NCBI GenBank assembly: GCA_047639555.1
Contig: JBLIOE010000009.1
Location: 53,543-117,542 of the forward strand
Direction of reading: 5' to 3'
Source of the DNA: JAJRXC01 sp047639555
GTDB taxonomy: Bacteria > Actinomycetota > Acidimicrobiia > Acidimicrobiales > Aldehydirespiratoraceae
Length of the DNA stretch: 64,000 nt
Made by a program: the position numbers and the translations under genes. Below are positions 17,774 through 25,832 of this stretch, one piece after another (positions within the stretch are counted from its first letter, which is position 1; each line of letters starts with the position of its first letter). The notes beneath the pieces are model-generated. The model saw only the letters and a program-made list of their open reading frames with translations, did no database searches and was not told where the DNA came from.

Positions 17774-17895
17774 TGGAGATGAATGAGGAGGAGCCGCCGG
17801 AGCTTGGTGCGGGATCGATGTGGCTGCTGCGCATCGGATCAGTGCTGTTCCTGGCGACGCTTCTTTACTTCCTGATCGACGCCATCATTGGTTAG
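17773..17895 (+). CDS. Small single-pass membrane protein (40 aa)
   Basis: An ATG overlaps the IclR stop (TGATG) and opens 40 codons ending at TAG 17893-17895. The product has an acidic head (MEMNEEEPPELGAG) and one hydrophobic helix (LLRIGSVLFLATLLYFLIDA) near the C-terminus. The start overlap, the clean amphipathic layout and the lack of any competing frame support a real gene. The next gene is convergent from the other side, 22 nt away. I do not recognise the family. Coupling to the regulator suggests co-expression with it. Confidence 0.55.
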   Translation: MEMNEEEPPELGAGSMWLLRIGSVLFLATLLYFLIDAIIG

Positions 17896-17917
17896 CGCAT
17901 CGCTGCTCGACTGAGGC

Positions 17918-19615
17918 TCAGTCGTCGTGCTGGGCGAGTTCTCGTTCGCCGGTAAGCACACCCTTCATCACCTTCCCAGCCGCGTTGCGAGGGAGCGGCT
18001 CGGAACGAACGTCCCACTTGGTCGGCACCTTGTAGCCCGACAGGGTCTTGGCCGCGAACGCACGGAGCTCGAGCGGGTCGAGAGTTGTACCCGGCTTTGG
18101 AACCACCGACGCCGCCACCGCTTGTCCGGAGTGGGCGTCATCGAGGCCGTAGACGGCGCACTCCTGAATGCCCGGATGTTCGTCGAGCCGGTATTCGATC
18201 TCGACGGGATACACGTTTTCGCCGTTGTGCAGGATCATGTCGCGAGCGCGACTATCGATGAAGACGAGGCCATCCACGACTCGACCGATGTCGCCGGTGT
18301 CGAGCCAGAAGTCATCATCGACGGCCTCAGCAGTGGCCGAAGGATTGTCCCAATAGCCGAGCATTGTGTAGGCCGACTTCACGCAGATTCGGCCGTTGGC
18401 GCCGGCCGTGACGACCCGGTTCTTTTCATCCCGGATCGACACCTGCATGGTGGGCAATATGTGACCGGTGGCCGTGGGGTCGGCTTCGTAGTCGGCGCCA
18501 CCAAAGGAACAGACCACGCCGACGGTCTCGCTTGACCCGTAGCCAATCGCGACGTTGGCGGTGGCGTTGGGGAATGTGTCGCGCACGCGCTGCTGCATCT
18601 CCGGGCTGACGGGCGCGCCGCCGAAGCCAACGTTGGTGAGCGAACTGAGGTCGTAGTCGCCGAGCCGCGGATGGTCGACCACCCGTGGCCCCATCGAACC
18701 GATGAGTGTCCACGACGTGAGCCGTTCCTTCTCGACCAGAGCGAAGCATTCTTCGGGGTCGAAGCGTCCTTCACGAAACACCAGGGTTCCACCGGCGCTC
18801 ATGTTGATGAGCGTGGAGCCCGAGAGGCCCGAGACATGGAACAGCGGCGATGTCGTGAGTACCCGCGGCTTGGTTGTGGAGCGTTCGGGCGGTGGTTTCC
18901 CGACGGCCTGGTTGCGGGCCGCGGCGGTCATGAACTTCAGCGCACCGTTCATCATCTGCACTTCGACGAACCCGATCAACCCACGATGGCTGACGGTTGC
19001 GCCCTTCGAACGGCCGGTTGTGCCCGATGTGAAGAAGATCGAGGCGGGGTCGTCTTCGTCGATCTCGACGGAGGGGAGTTCGTGCTGCCCAACCTCACGC
19101 TGGAGTCGGTCGCGTTCGGTGATGATGTCGACGCGAGGAACAGAGAGTCCACTTGGCACGCGGGCAAGGCGCTTCTTGTCGCCCAGAATCAGCTTGGGTT
19201 TGGTGAGTTCGGTGGCATGGCGAATCTCGTCGGGTGTCCACCAGCCGTTGTAGAGACAGACGACGGCGCCCAGCGAGACGAGGGCGAAGTACGCGATCAC
19301 CCAGTCCGGGCTGTTAGCGGCCAGGATCGCAACCCGGTCGCCCTTCGCGACTTGATGGTCGGCCTTCATGGCCGCCGCTTCGGCCGCGACGAGGTCAACG
19401 AACTGCGCGTGGGTGATCCGTCGATCGCCGAGCACGAGAAACTCGGCGTCGCCGTGTGTCGCCGAGGCGATCACAAACTCGCGCAGAGACCGCTTTCGTT
19501 TCACGAGTACGGGCACCGTGTGGCCCCGCACTTCTTGTTGCTCGACCGGGAAGAACCCGTCGGCCGCTGAGAGTTGGGCAATAAATATCGCCCGTTCGTT
19601 CTGGAATTCAGTCAA
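17918..19615 (-). CDS. AMP-binding acyl-CoA synthetase
   Basis: A 565-residue member of the ANL superfamily that activates a carboxylate as acyl-AMP and then acyl-CoA. The ATP-binding P-loop FFTSGTTGRSKGATVSH is near residue 195. GFGGAPVSPE, GYGSSE and the hinge region WLDTGDIGRVVDG follow. The C-terminal SGYKVPTKWDV carries the conserved catalytic-lysine neighbourhood. The start is taken as TTG 19615 because GGAGG sits 7 nt before it. A GTG at 19657 would add 14 residues. Family and length fit a fatty-acyl-CoA ligase of the FadD3/FadD17 kind. The chain length is unknown. Confidence 0.85.
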   Translation of the reverse strand: MTEFQNERAIFIAQLSAADGFFPVEQQEVRGHTVPVLVKRKRSLREFVIASATHGDAEFLVLGDRRITHAQFVDLVAAEAAAMKADHQVAKGDRVAILAANSPDWVIAYFALVSLGAVVCLYNGWWTPDEIRHATELTKPKLILGDKKRLARVPSGLSVPRVDIITERDRLQREVGQHELPSVEIDEDDPASIFFTSGTTGRSKGATVSHRGLIGFVEVQMMNGALKFMTAAARNQAVGKPPPERSTTKPRVLTTSPLFHVSGLSGSTLINMSAGGTLVFREGRFDPEECFALVEKERLTSWTLIGSMGPRVVDHPRLGDYDLSSLTNVGFGGAPVSPEMQQRVRDTFPNATANVAIGYGSSETVGVVCSFGGADYEADPTATGHILPTMQVSIRDEKNRVVTAGANGRICVKSAYTMLGYWDNPSATAEAVDDDFWLDTGDIGRVVDGLVFIDSRARDMILHNGENVYPVEIEYRLDEHPGIQECAVYGLDDAHSGQAVAASVVPKPGTTLDPLELRAFAAKTLSGYKVPTKWDVRSEPLPRNAAGKVMKGVLTGERELAQHDD

Positions 19616-19707
19616 AGCAAATGCCTCCGCCCGTGATTGTCCGATGATTCCGACCACTAATGCCAGTCCGAGCGGGCCGAACCTGCGAGCGCGGCGAGAA
19701 ACACGAA

Positions 19708-20601
19708 CTACTTCAGTGAGAGTGCGTGGCGAACAAGTTCAACGAATCCCGGCACGAATTCGTTGGGATTCGTGACACACCCGTCGTGGTCGATCGGTGC
19801 GGTGCGCAGGATGGCGTGGGGGAGCAGGGCGGCCATCCGGTGTTGCCGGTCGGGTGGAACGATCCCGTCGTGAGTCGTGATGAAGATGCCGGTCGGAATA
19901 TCGACCCCGGGCAGCCACGAGCGACTGTCGAAATCGGCGATTGCGCCGGCGGCCTCCAACATCATCGGCACGGATCCGGACCGCACCTCGGATACGAACC
20001 AGGGCGGCCGATCGCTTGGACGGGAGCCGCCCGCCACCATTGCCTTGGTGAAGACGTCGAGCTGTCGGCGCCTTGGCATGAGCCGGCTGGCGCGACCGAG
20101 TTGGCGAAGCCCCCGCATGGCGACCCGCTCCCGCGGGTGCCGAGATGAACGAGAGAACGTGGCCGCCAAGACCATGCCGGTGACTCGCTCGGGGTGACGT
20201 TTCCACACGAGCTGGGCGATCGGCCCGCCCATGGAGTAGCCGGCAACCGCGAATTTCTCGATGCCCAACTCGTCGGCCAGAGCGACGACATCGTCGGCCG
20301 CGTCTTCGAGACGGAACGTCCGCCTCGAGCGGATGCCCTTGCCGTGGCCTCGATGATCGAGGCTGACAACTCGAGCGAACTCGGCGATGGGTCGATAAAC
20401 GCGGAACCAGTTGAGGGCCGCGGTGACAGTCCACCCGTGGAGCAAGAAGACAACCGGCGCGTCGGGCGATGGCCCGGGGAGTTCACGAACGAATGTGGTG
20501 CCTCGGCCCGGTAGCTCTACGCGTCGGCCCGCAGGCAGAGACGGTCGGCCGATATGGGGCTCCGACGGCTCAATTTCGACGACGGGCGTGGAACGGGCCA
20601 C
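19708..20601 (-). CDS. Alpha/beta hydrolase
   Basis: A 297-residue alpha/beta-hydrolase-fold protein. The oxyanion strand reads VVFLLHGWTVTAALNW, the nucleophile elbow is GYSMGG at about residue 120, and a late TTHDGIVPPDRQH and a histidine in PIDHDGCV supply the acid and base. No signal peptide is seen. It could be an esterase, lipase or C-C hydrolase. It starts with GTG overlapping the greA stop by one base, so it is translationally coupled to greA, an unusual partner. Confidence 0.8.
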   Translation of the reverse strand: MARSTPVVEIEPSEPHIGRPSLPAGRRVELPGRGTTFVRELPGPSPDAPVVFLLHGWTVTAALNWFRVYRPIAEFARVVSLDHRGHGKGIRSRRTFRLEDAADDVVALADELGIEKFAVAGYSMGGPIAQLVWKRHPERVTGMVLAATFSRSSRHPRERVAMRGLRQLGRASRLMPRRRQLDVFTKAMVAGGSRPSDRPPWFVSEVRSGSVPMMLEAAGAIADFDSRSWLPGVDIPTGIFITTHDGIVPPDRQHRMAALLPHAILRTAPIDHDGCVTNPNEFVPGFVELVRHALSLK

Positions 20602-21071
20602 TACTCGATCTCGACGACTTTCACCTTGAGCTTCGCGCCGGTCGGCGCTTGGTATTCGACAGTGTCGCCCACGGCTGCGCCCAAGAGGGCGCTGCCCATC
20701 GGAGATCCGAGCGAGACAGAGATCAGGTCTTCGCGCTGTTCTTCGATGGAGCCGACGAGGTACTTCTCGACCTCGTCGTCGCCGTCAAACACGATCGAGA
20801 CAACGGCGCCGGCGCCCACTTTGTCGCCGCCACCGGCGGGCTCGAGGATGATGACGTCTTCGAGGACGCTGGCGAGGTGCATGATGCGACCCTCCATCTT
20901 CCCCTTCTCTTCCTTCGCGGCGTGATAGTCGCCGTTCTCGGAGAGGTCGCCCAGCTCTCGAGCCGTTTCGATCTTGCGAGCAATGTCGATTCGGCCTCGG
21001 GTTGTGAGGTCGTCGTGCTCGGCTTTGAGGCGGTCGTAAGCGCCCTGTGAGAGTTGCTGTGGTGCAGCCAT
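20601..21071 (-). CDS. greA: Transcription elongation factor GreA
   Basis: A 156-residue protein with the N-terminal coiled coil (LSQGAYDRLKAEHDDL and ARELGDLSENGDYHAAKEEKG, which contains the acidic DLSENGDYHAAKE tip that stimulates RNA polymerase transcript cleavage). The C-terminal FKBP-like GreA/GreB domain (VGDTVEYQAPTGAKLKVKVVEIE) follows. The length is normal. A TAGATT box lies 6 nt before the ATG, so the mRNA is probably leaderless. It acts by rescuing backtracked RNA polymerase. It is followed by an overlapping alpha/beta hydrolase gene. Confidence 0.94.
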   Translation of the reverse strand: MAAPQQLSQGAYDRLKAEHDDLTTRGRIDIARKIETARELGDLSENGDYHAAKEEKGKMEGRIMHLASVLEDVIILEPAGGGDKVGAGAVVSIVFDGDDEVEKYLVGSIEEQREDLISVSLGSPMGSALLGAAVGDTVEYQAPTGAKLKVKVVEIE

Positions 21072-21149
21072 CCGCCGAATCTAGCGCCCGGCCAGCGGGA
21101 GTGGTGGTGGCAGCGATGCTTCGTTTGGGCGACAAATCGGTGTGGCCGA

Positions 21150-21155
21150 TACAGT
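21150..21155 (+). promoter_or_regulatory. -10 box of the leuB leader transcript
   Basis: TACAGT lies 7 nt before the leader ATG, with TTGGGC at 21125-21130 as a possible -35 (19-bp spacer; 17 bp if GATACA at 21148 is the -10). Transcription would start at or just before the leader start codon. Confidence 0.5.
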
Positions 21156-21162
21156 GATCGCC

Positions 21163-21195
21163 ATGATCACGCTTTCGATCATCACTATTCTGTAG
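21163..21195 (+). CDS. Ile/Leu-rich attenuator leader peptide
   Basis: A 10-codon frame MITLSIITIL plus stop. Four of ten residues are isoleucine (codons 2, 6, 7 and 9) and two are leucine (4 and 10). These are the end products of the downstream leuB-ilvE-cimA operon. The ORF is too short to predict from coding statistics. The case rests on its codon content, on its stop codon touching the 5' arm of a 9-bp hairpin, and on an intrinsic terminator 30 nt further on. Peptide function is regulatory only: ribosome stalling at Ile or Leu codons reports charged-tRNA levels. Confidence 0.75.
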   Translation: MITLSIITIL

Positions 21196-21218
21196 CGCAC
21201 GTCGTCTCCGACGTGCGC
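21195..21218 (+). promoter_or_regulatory. Anti-antiterminator hairpin of the leuB leader
   Basis: GCGCACGTC (21195-21203) pairs perfectly with GACGTGCGC (21210-21218) around a 6-nt loop. The 5' arm starts in the leader stop codon, so a ribosome stalled at codons 9-10 would cover it. The freed CGCCC (21216-21220) plus ACC (21224-21226) can then pair with GGT-GGGCG (21236-21243), competing with the terminator. Confidence 0.65.
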
Positions 21219-21224
21219 CCCTTA

Positions 21225-21249
21225 CCGTCCACTTCGGTGGGCGGTTTTT
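21225..21249 (+). terminator. Intrinsic terminator (attenuator) upstream of leuB
   Basis: CCGTCCAC (21225-21232) pairs with GTGGGCGG (21237-21244), with one G-U pair, over a stable TTCG tetraloop. Five T residues follow at 21245-21249. This is a textbook Rho-independent terminator placed 61 nt before the leuB ATG, with no coding gene ending in front of it in this orientation. Confidence 0.85.
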
Positions 21250-21309
21250 CATTTCTCTCGTCCCACAGTCTTTCTTAGAAAACCTCTTCAAGAACAAGCG
21301 AGTAGCGAC

Positions 21310-22275
21310 ATGGCACACAAAGTAGGAATTGTTGGCGGCGACGGCATCGGCCCCGACGTCATCCGTGAAGGCCTGAAGGTCATTGCCGCGGCGGGAATCG
21401 AGCTCGATACGGTCGACTACGACCTGGGCGGCGATCGTTACCTCAAGGACGGTGTGGTCCTCTCCGACGAGACGGTCGACGAATGGCGCACCCTCGATGC
21501 CATTTATCTCGGCGCGGTGGGCACCCCCGACGTGCCGCCCGGCCTCATCGAGCGCGGCCTTCTGCTCAAGATGCGCTTCGACCTCGACCTCTACATCAAC
21601 CAGCGGCCCTTCGTCGGCGTAGGCCATGAGTTCATCGTTATTCGCGAAAACACCGAAGGCACTTATGCCGGTGAGGGCGGATTCCTGCGAAAGGGGACCC
21701 CGCACGAGATCGCCACGCAGGGCTCAGTGAATACCCGTCACGGTGTTGAGCGCTGTGTTCGGTATGCCTTCGAGCTGGCCATGGGCCGCCGCAAGCACCT
21801 AACGCTGGCGCACAAGACCAACGTCCTCACCTTCGCCGGCGACCTCTGGGAGCGCACATTCAACGAGGTCGCCGCTGATTACCCCGAGGTTGAGACGGCC
21901 TACAACCATGTCGATGCTGCGTGTATTTACATGGTCGAGAGCCCACAGCGCTACGACGTGATCGTCACCGATAACTTGTTCGGCGACATTCTCACCGACC
22001 TTGCGGGTGCCGTGAGCGGCGGCATTGGTTTCGCCAGCTCGGCCAACATGCACCCCGGTCGGGTGTCGATGTTTGAGCCGGTTCATGGTTCGGCGCCTGA
22101 TATCGCTGGTCAGAACAAGGCCAACCCCACCGCTGCCGTACTGTCGGGGGCGCTCATGCTCGATCATCTCGGCGAAACCGACGCGGCCGATCGCATCCGT
22201 GCGGCTTGTGCCGATCCGGATTCCCTCGTCGGATCAACTACAGAGATCGGCGACATCATCGCCGGCCGTCTCTAA
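21310..22275 (+). CDS. leuB: 3-isopropylmalate dehydrogenase
   Basis: A 321-residue member of the isocitrate/isopropylmalate dehydrogenase family. It oxidises 3-isopropylmalate for leucine and, in the citramalate route, 3-methylmalate for isoleucine. Marks: VGIVGGDGIGPDVI at residues 4-17, LLLKMRFDLDLYINQRP (substrate arginines), IRENTEGTYAGEGGF, AHKTNVLTFAGDLW, the metal-site DNLFGDILTDLAGAVSGGIG, and the NAD-site EPVHGSAPDIAGQNKANPTA. It is slightly shorter than E. coli LeuB, in line with actinobacterial forms. It is the first gene of leuB-ilvE-cimA, behind the attenuator. The SD sequence is weak. Confidence 0.95.
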   Translation: MAHKVGIVGGDGIGPDVIREGLKVIAAAGIELDTVDYDLGGDRYLKDGVVLSDETVDEWRTLDAIYLGAVGTPDVPPGLIERGLLLKMRFDLDLYINQRPFVGVGHEFIVIRENTEGTYAGEGGFLRKGTPHEIATQGSVNTRHGVERCVRYAFELAMGRRKHLTLAHKTNVLTFAGDLWERTFNEVAADYPEVETAYNHVDAACIYMVESPQRYDVIVTDNLFGDILTDLAGAVSGGIGFASSANMHPGRVSMFEPVHGSAPDIAGQNKANPTAAVLSGALMLDHLGETDAADRIRAACADPDSLVGSTTEIGDIIAGRL

Positions 22276-22317
22276 GACAAACAATCCCTCAGACATACAG
22301 AACTGCAGGAGGCTCGT

Positions 22318-23235
22318 ATGCCGATCACCCCAACATCAAACATCTGGATGAATGGCGAGATGGTGCCGTGGGAAGACGCGAAGATTCACGTCCTCACCCA
22401 CACGCTCCACTACGGCACCGGCGTGTTCGAGGGCATCCGTGCGTACGAGACCGACGAGGGTCCGGCGATTTTCCGGCTCACCGAACACATTGAGCGCCTC
22501 TACCGTTCGGCGAAGATCCTCGGGATGCCGATGACCTACTCGGTTCCGGAGATTGTTCAGGCCTGCAAAGACGTCGTTGCCGACAGTGGTCTCGATGCGT
22601 GTTACCTCCGCCCGATCGCCTACTACGGCTACGGCGAGATGGGTCTGGCCACCGGCGCCTGCACTGTCGACATTTCGATCGCGGCGTGGCCTTGGGGTGC
22701 GTACCTCGGTGACGACGCGGTGAGCAAGGGCGTCCGGATGAAGATCTCCTCGTGGACCCGTCACGACCACAACATCATGCCGCCCGCTTCGAAGACCACC
22801 GGCAACTACGCCAACAGCACCCTCGCCAAAATGGAAGCCCTCAACGCGGGCTACGACGAAGCGATCATGCTGAACAATGCTGGCCTCGTGAGCGAGTGCT
22901 CGGGCGAGAATATTTTCGTCGGCACCGGCGATGTCATTCTTACGCCGCCCACGTCGTCGGGCGCTTTGCCCGGTATCACTCAGCACACCGTGATGGCACT
23001 GGCCGAAGACCTTGGCATCAACATCCAGATCGGCGATATGGCCCGCAGCGATCTCTACACCGCTGATGAGATATTCGTGGTTGGCACCGCGGCCGAAGTC
23101 AGCGCCGTGAACTCGGTCGACGACCGCGAGGTGCCGTGCCCCGGTCCCGCAACATCGGCGATCGCCGAGGCCTACGCCGATGTCGTGCGTGGCAAAAACG
23201 CCAAGTATCGCTCCTGGAATGAACTGGCATCATGA
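22318..23235 (+). CDS. ilvE: Branched-chain amino acid aminotransferase
   Basis: A 305-residue fold-type IV PLP enzyme making leucine, isoleucine and valine from their keto acids. The PLP lysine is K159 in PPASKTTGNYANS. Other marks are the N-terminal WMNGEMVPWEDAKIHVLTHTLHYG, FEGIRAYET, EAIMLNNAGLVSECSGENIF and the phosphate-binding GTAAEVSAV. A strong AGGAGG at 22307-22312 precedes the ATG, 42 nt after leuB. The stop overlaps the cimA start by 4 nt (ATGA), so translation is coupled. Confidence 0.95.
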   Translation: MPITPTSNIWMNGEMVPWEDAKIHVLTHTLHYGTGVFEGIRAYETDEGPAIFRLTEHIERLYRSAKILGMPMTYSVPEIVQACKDVVADSGLDACYLRPIAYYGYGEMGLATGACTVDISIAAWPWGAYLGDDAVSKGVRMKISSWTRHDHNIMPPASKTTGNYANSTLAKMEALNAGYDEAIMLNNAGLVSECSGENIFVGTGDVILTPPTSSGALPGITQHTVMALAEDLGINIQIGDMARSDLYTADEIFVVGTAAEVSAVNSVDDREVPCPGPATSAIAEAYADVVRGKNAKYRSWNELAS

Positions 23236-24863
23236 CCGAGATCGACCGGTCCGCAGTACGAGATCCGGCGTGGCCTGCATCCGTTGAGATCTACGACACC
23301 ACCCTGCGCGACGGCTCGCAGCTCGAAGGCATCTCGCTCACCGTCGACGACAAGCTCCGGATTGCTGAGCAGCTCGACCGTCTCGGCGTCGGCTACATCG
23401 AAGGTGGCTGGCCTGGCGCCAACCCGAAGGACGACGAGTTCTTCGAACGAGCGAAGACCGAACTCAAGCTCACCACGAGCGAGTTTGTGGCGTTTGGTTC
23501 GACCCGCCGCCCCAAGGGCAAGGTCGACTCCGACGAGACACTCGCCAATCTGGTTGCCGCGGACACCGGCGTCGTCTGCATCGTCGGCAAGTGCTGGGAT
23601 TACCACGTCACCGAGGCGCTGAAGACCACGCTCGATGAGGGTGTGGCGATGGTGCGCGACTCGGTCGAATACCTGGTCTCGAAGGGCAAGCGCGTCTTCT
23701 TCGACGCCGAGCATTTCTTCGATGGCTACAAGCGCAATCCCGAGTTTTCGTTGTCGGTGCTCGAAGCCGCAGCGATGGCCGGCGCGGAAGCGGTCGTGTT
23801 GTGCGACACCAACGGCGGCTCGCTGCCTCCCGACGTCGAGTCCGCCGTGCGCGACGTTGTCGCCCACGTCGACTGTGTCGTCGGTATCCATCTCCACAAC
23901 GACACCGGTTGTGGCGTGGCCAACGCGCTCGCCGCCGTTCGGGCGGGTGCCACGCAGGTGCAGGGCACGATCAATGGCTACGGCGAACGGGTCGGCAACT
24001 GCGATCTGGTGCCGATCATGGCCAACCTCGAACTCAAGATGGGCATCTCGTGTCTGCCGGAGGGTCGCCTCGAACACCTCACCGCAGTCGCCCACCACAT
24101 CGCCGAGCTGGTGAACTTCACGCCCGATCCGCAACAGCCCTACGTGGGCGCAACCGCTTTTGCCCACAAGGCGGGTCTGCATACCTCGGCGCTCAGTCGC
24201 CGGTCCGATGCCTACGAGCACGTGTCGCCCGATTGGGTTGGCAACGGCACCCGGGTTCTTGTCTCAGAGATGGCCGGACGATCGACACTTGAGATGAAGG
24301 CCGCGGAGCTCGACATCGAGGTCGACGGCAAGGTGCTCGGCGACATCATCGACACGCTCAAGAAGCTCGAACACGACGGCTATCACTTCGAGGCGGCCGA
24401 CGCATCGCTCGAACTCCTCATGCGCGGCGCCGCCGGCTGGGAGCAACCATACTTCCGGCTCGAATCCTTCTCTGTCGACATGGCCCATCGTTCCGGCACC
24501 GGCGCGCGGCTCTGGAACGACGTGGCGGTTGATGTCGACACCCAGGCCACTGTGAAGCTCTGGATCAATGACGAACGCCGGATTGCCGTGGGCGAAGGCA
24601 ACGGTCCGGTCAACGCGCTCGACGCGGCCGTCCGGGCCGCGCTCGACGGCGAATATCCCGCCCTTGATCGTGTGAGTCTCACCGACTTCAAGGTGCGCGT
24701 ACTCAACACCGAACGGGGCACCGGCGCGGTCACTCGTGTGCTGCTCGACTCAACCAACGGCGATCGAGCCTGGTCCACGATCGGCGTCTCCGAGAACATC
24801 ATCGAGGCCTCCTGGCAGGCCCTGGTCGACTCGCTTGTCTACGGGCTACTTCACACGAAATAG
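23232..24863 (+). CDS. cimA: Citramalate synthase
   Basis: A 543-residue DRE-TIM metallolyase. It condenses pyruvate and acetyl-CoA to (R)-citramalate, giving 2-oxobutyrate for isoleucine without threonine deaminase. The signature IYDTTLRDGSQLEGISLTV is at about residues 19-37, GGWPGANPKDDEFF follows, and the metal-binding GIHLHNDTGCGVANALA is near 218-234. The C-terminal LeuA dimer/allosteric domain (about 400-540) is present, so isoleucine feedback is expected. Length and motifs match CimA rather than LeuA. Its product needs leuC, leuD and leuB, all in this window. Confidence 0.93.
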   Translation: MTEIDRSAVRDPAWPASVEIYDTTLRDGSQLEGISLTVDDKLRIAEQLDRLGVGYIEGGWPGANPKDDEFFERAKTELKLTTSEFVAFGSTRRPKGKVDSDETLANLVAADTGVVCIVGKCWDYHVTEALKTTLDEGVAMVRDSVEYLVSKGKRVFFDAEHFFDGYKRNPEFSLSVLEAAAMAGAEAVVLCDTNGGSLPPDVESAVRDVVAHVDCVVGIHLHNDTGCGVANALAAVRAGATQVQGTINGYGERVGNCDLVPIMANLELKMGISCLPEGRLEHLTAVAHHIAELVNFTPDPQQPYVGATAFAHKAGLHTSALSRRSDAYEHVSPDWVGNGTRVLVSEMAGRSTLEMKAAELDIEVDGKVLGDIIDTLKKLEHDGYHFEAADASLELLMRGAAGWEQPYFRLESFSVDMAHRSGTGARLWNDVAVDVDTQATVKLWINDERRIAVGEGNGPVNALDAAVRAALDGEYPALDRVSLTDFKVRVLNTERGTGAVTRVLLDSTNGDRAWSTIGVSENIIEASWQALVDSLVYGLLHTK

Positions 24864-24905
24864 TGCCCCGGACTACTGTGTGATTGTTTCCGAGGAGGAT
24901 GTGTC

Positions 24906-25253
24906 ATGCAACAGGTTGTCATCACAAGGGGAGAGTTCAAGTCGGAGCAGGAAGCGATCGCGCTCGCCGAGGCCGCCGGGCTCTTCCCGGTCGCGCTTGA
25001 CCTGGAGTCGAGTGGAATCGACCACTGGCACGACTTCGGCGCCAGCGCCTATGTCATCGACGGATCTGTGACGATTACCGACGTCGACTCCGGTTCCTCT
25101 TATGTACTCACCGCGGGCTGTTCGATCAAAGCCTCTTCCGGGGGCGTTCACCGCGAGGAGGGCGCGCCCTACCGGGCGGTCATAGCGTTCGAGTCTGACC
25201 CGGCTGGGCTCACGATGCCGATCGACAAGGCGCCCGCGGACCGACCCGCATAA
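24906..25253 (+). CDS. Small cupin-fold protein
   Basis: A 115-residue protein with a strong GAGGAGG before the ATG at 24906. The sequence HWHDFGASAYVIDGSVTITD, SYVLTAGCSI and GGVHREEGAPYRAVIAF matches the two-motif outline of a single-domain cupin with few metal-ligand histidines (HWH, then H at about 85). Cupins of this size often bind small molecules or act as dioxygenases. No substrate can be assigned. It follows cimA after 42 nt on the same strand but has its own clear ribosome site. Confidence 0.6.
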   Translation: MQQVVITRGEFKSEQEAIALAEAAGLFPVALDLESSGIDHWHDFGASAYVIDGSVTITDVDSGSSYVLTAGCSIKASSGGVHREEGAPYRAVIAFESDPAGLTMPIDKAPADRPA

Positions 25254-25291
25254 CCATCGCTCGGCGACGAGCGCTCGATACGATCGCGGCC

Positions 25292-25813
25292 ATGTCGGCA
25301 CCTGCGCACGTTCCCGGTCGAATCAATCAACCGAAGGCCTACACATCGCCTCCCCGCCGTGCCGGTTCCTGGACGGCCAATCGACCTGGTGAAGTGGTCG
25401 GGACGGTCCAACCATCCGGGTCCGCGCTCGGCAACCAGGGCCCCGACCAGGGTTACATCCTGAAGCTGGCGAAGAACCTCACGGAAGAGCTTGTGCTTGC
25501 TCCCGGTGAGCACGCGGCCGATGCCATCGAGGGTGCCTGCGCGGTGGCACTCCGACGTGCCTCGATCTACGGGCGTGCCCCGATGATCGGCGACCTTCGT
25601 CTCGCCCTTCACCTCTTCGGCTACCTCGGCACCGCCCCTGACGCGCTCGTCGCGAAGCGGCGGGGGCTGTTCGACGAAGTGCACCATTCGACGATCCACT
25701 ATTTCACGGCCCGCGAGATCGCCGACATGGTGCCCGAGGAGACCTTGCGGATGACCCCCGAGGCCGTTGCTGCGGCGTGTGCCGCCGACTGGAAGGGTCC
25801 GCTCGGACTCTGA
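25292..25813 (+). CDS. Conserved hypothetical protein
   Basis: A 173-residue soluble protein without a recognisable motif. The first 45 residues are Pro/Gly/Ala-rich and likely disordered. The rest is helical (YILKLAKNLTEELVLAPGEHAADAI, a central ARRASIYGRAPMIGDLRLAL-like stretch). A TACGAT box lies 7 nt before the ATG, suggesting a leaderless mRNA. Codon use matches neighbouring genes, so it is likely real. I do not recognise the family. Confidence 0.65.
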   Translation: MSAPAHVPGRINQPKAYTSPPRRAGSWTANRPGEVVGTVQPSGSALGNQGPDQGYILKLAKNLTEELVLAPGEHAADAIEGACAVALRRASIYGRAPMIGDLRLALHLFGYLGTAPDALVAKRRGLFDEVHHSTIHYFTAREIADMVPEETLRMTPEAVAAACAADWKGPLGL

Positions 25814-25832
25814 ACCCTGGTTGCGGCGAACG

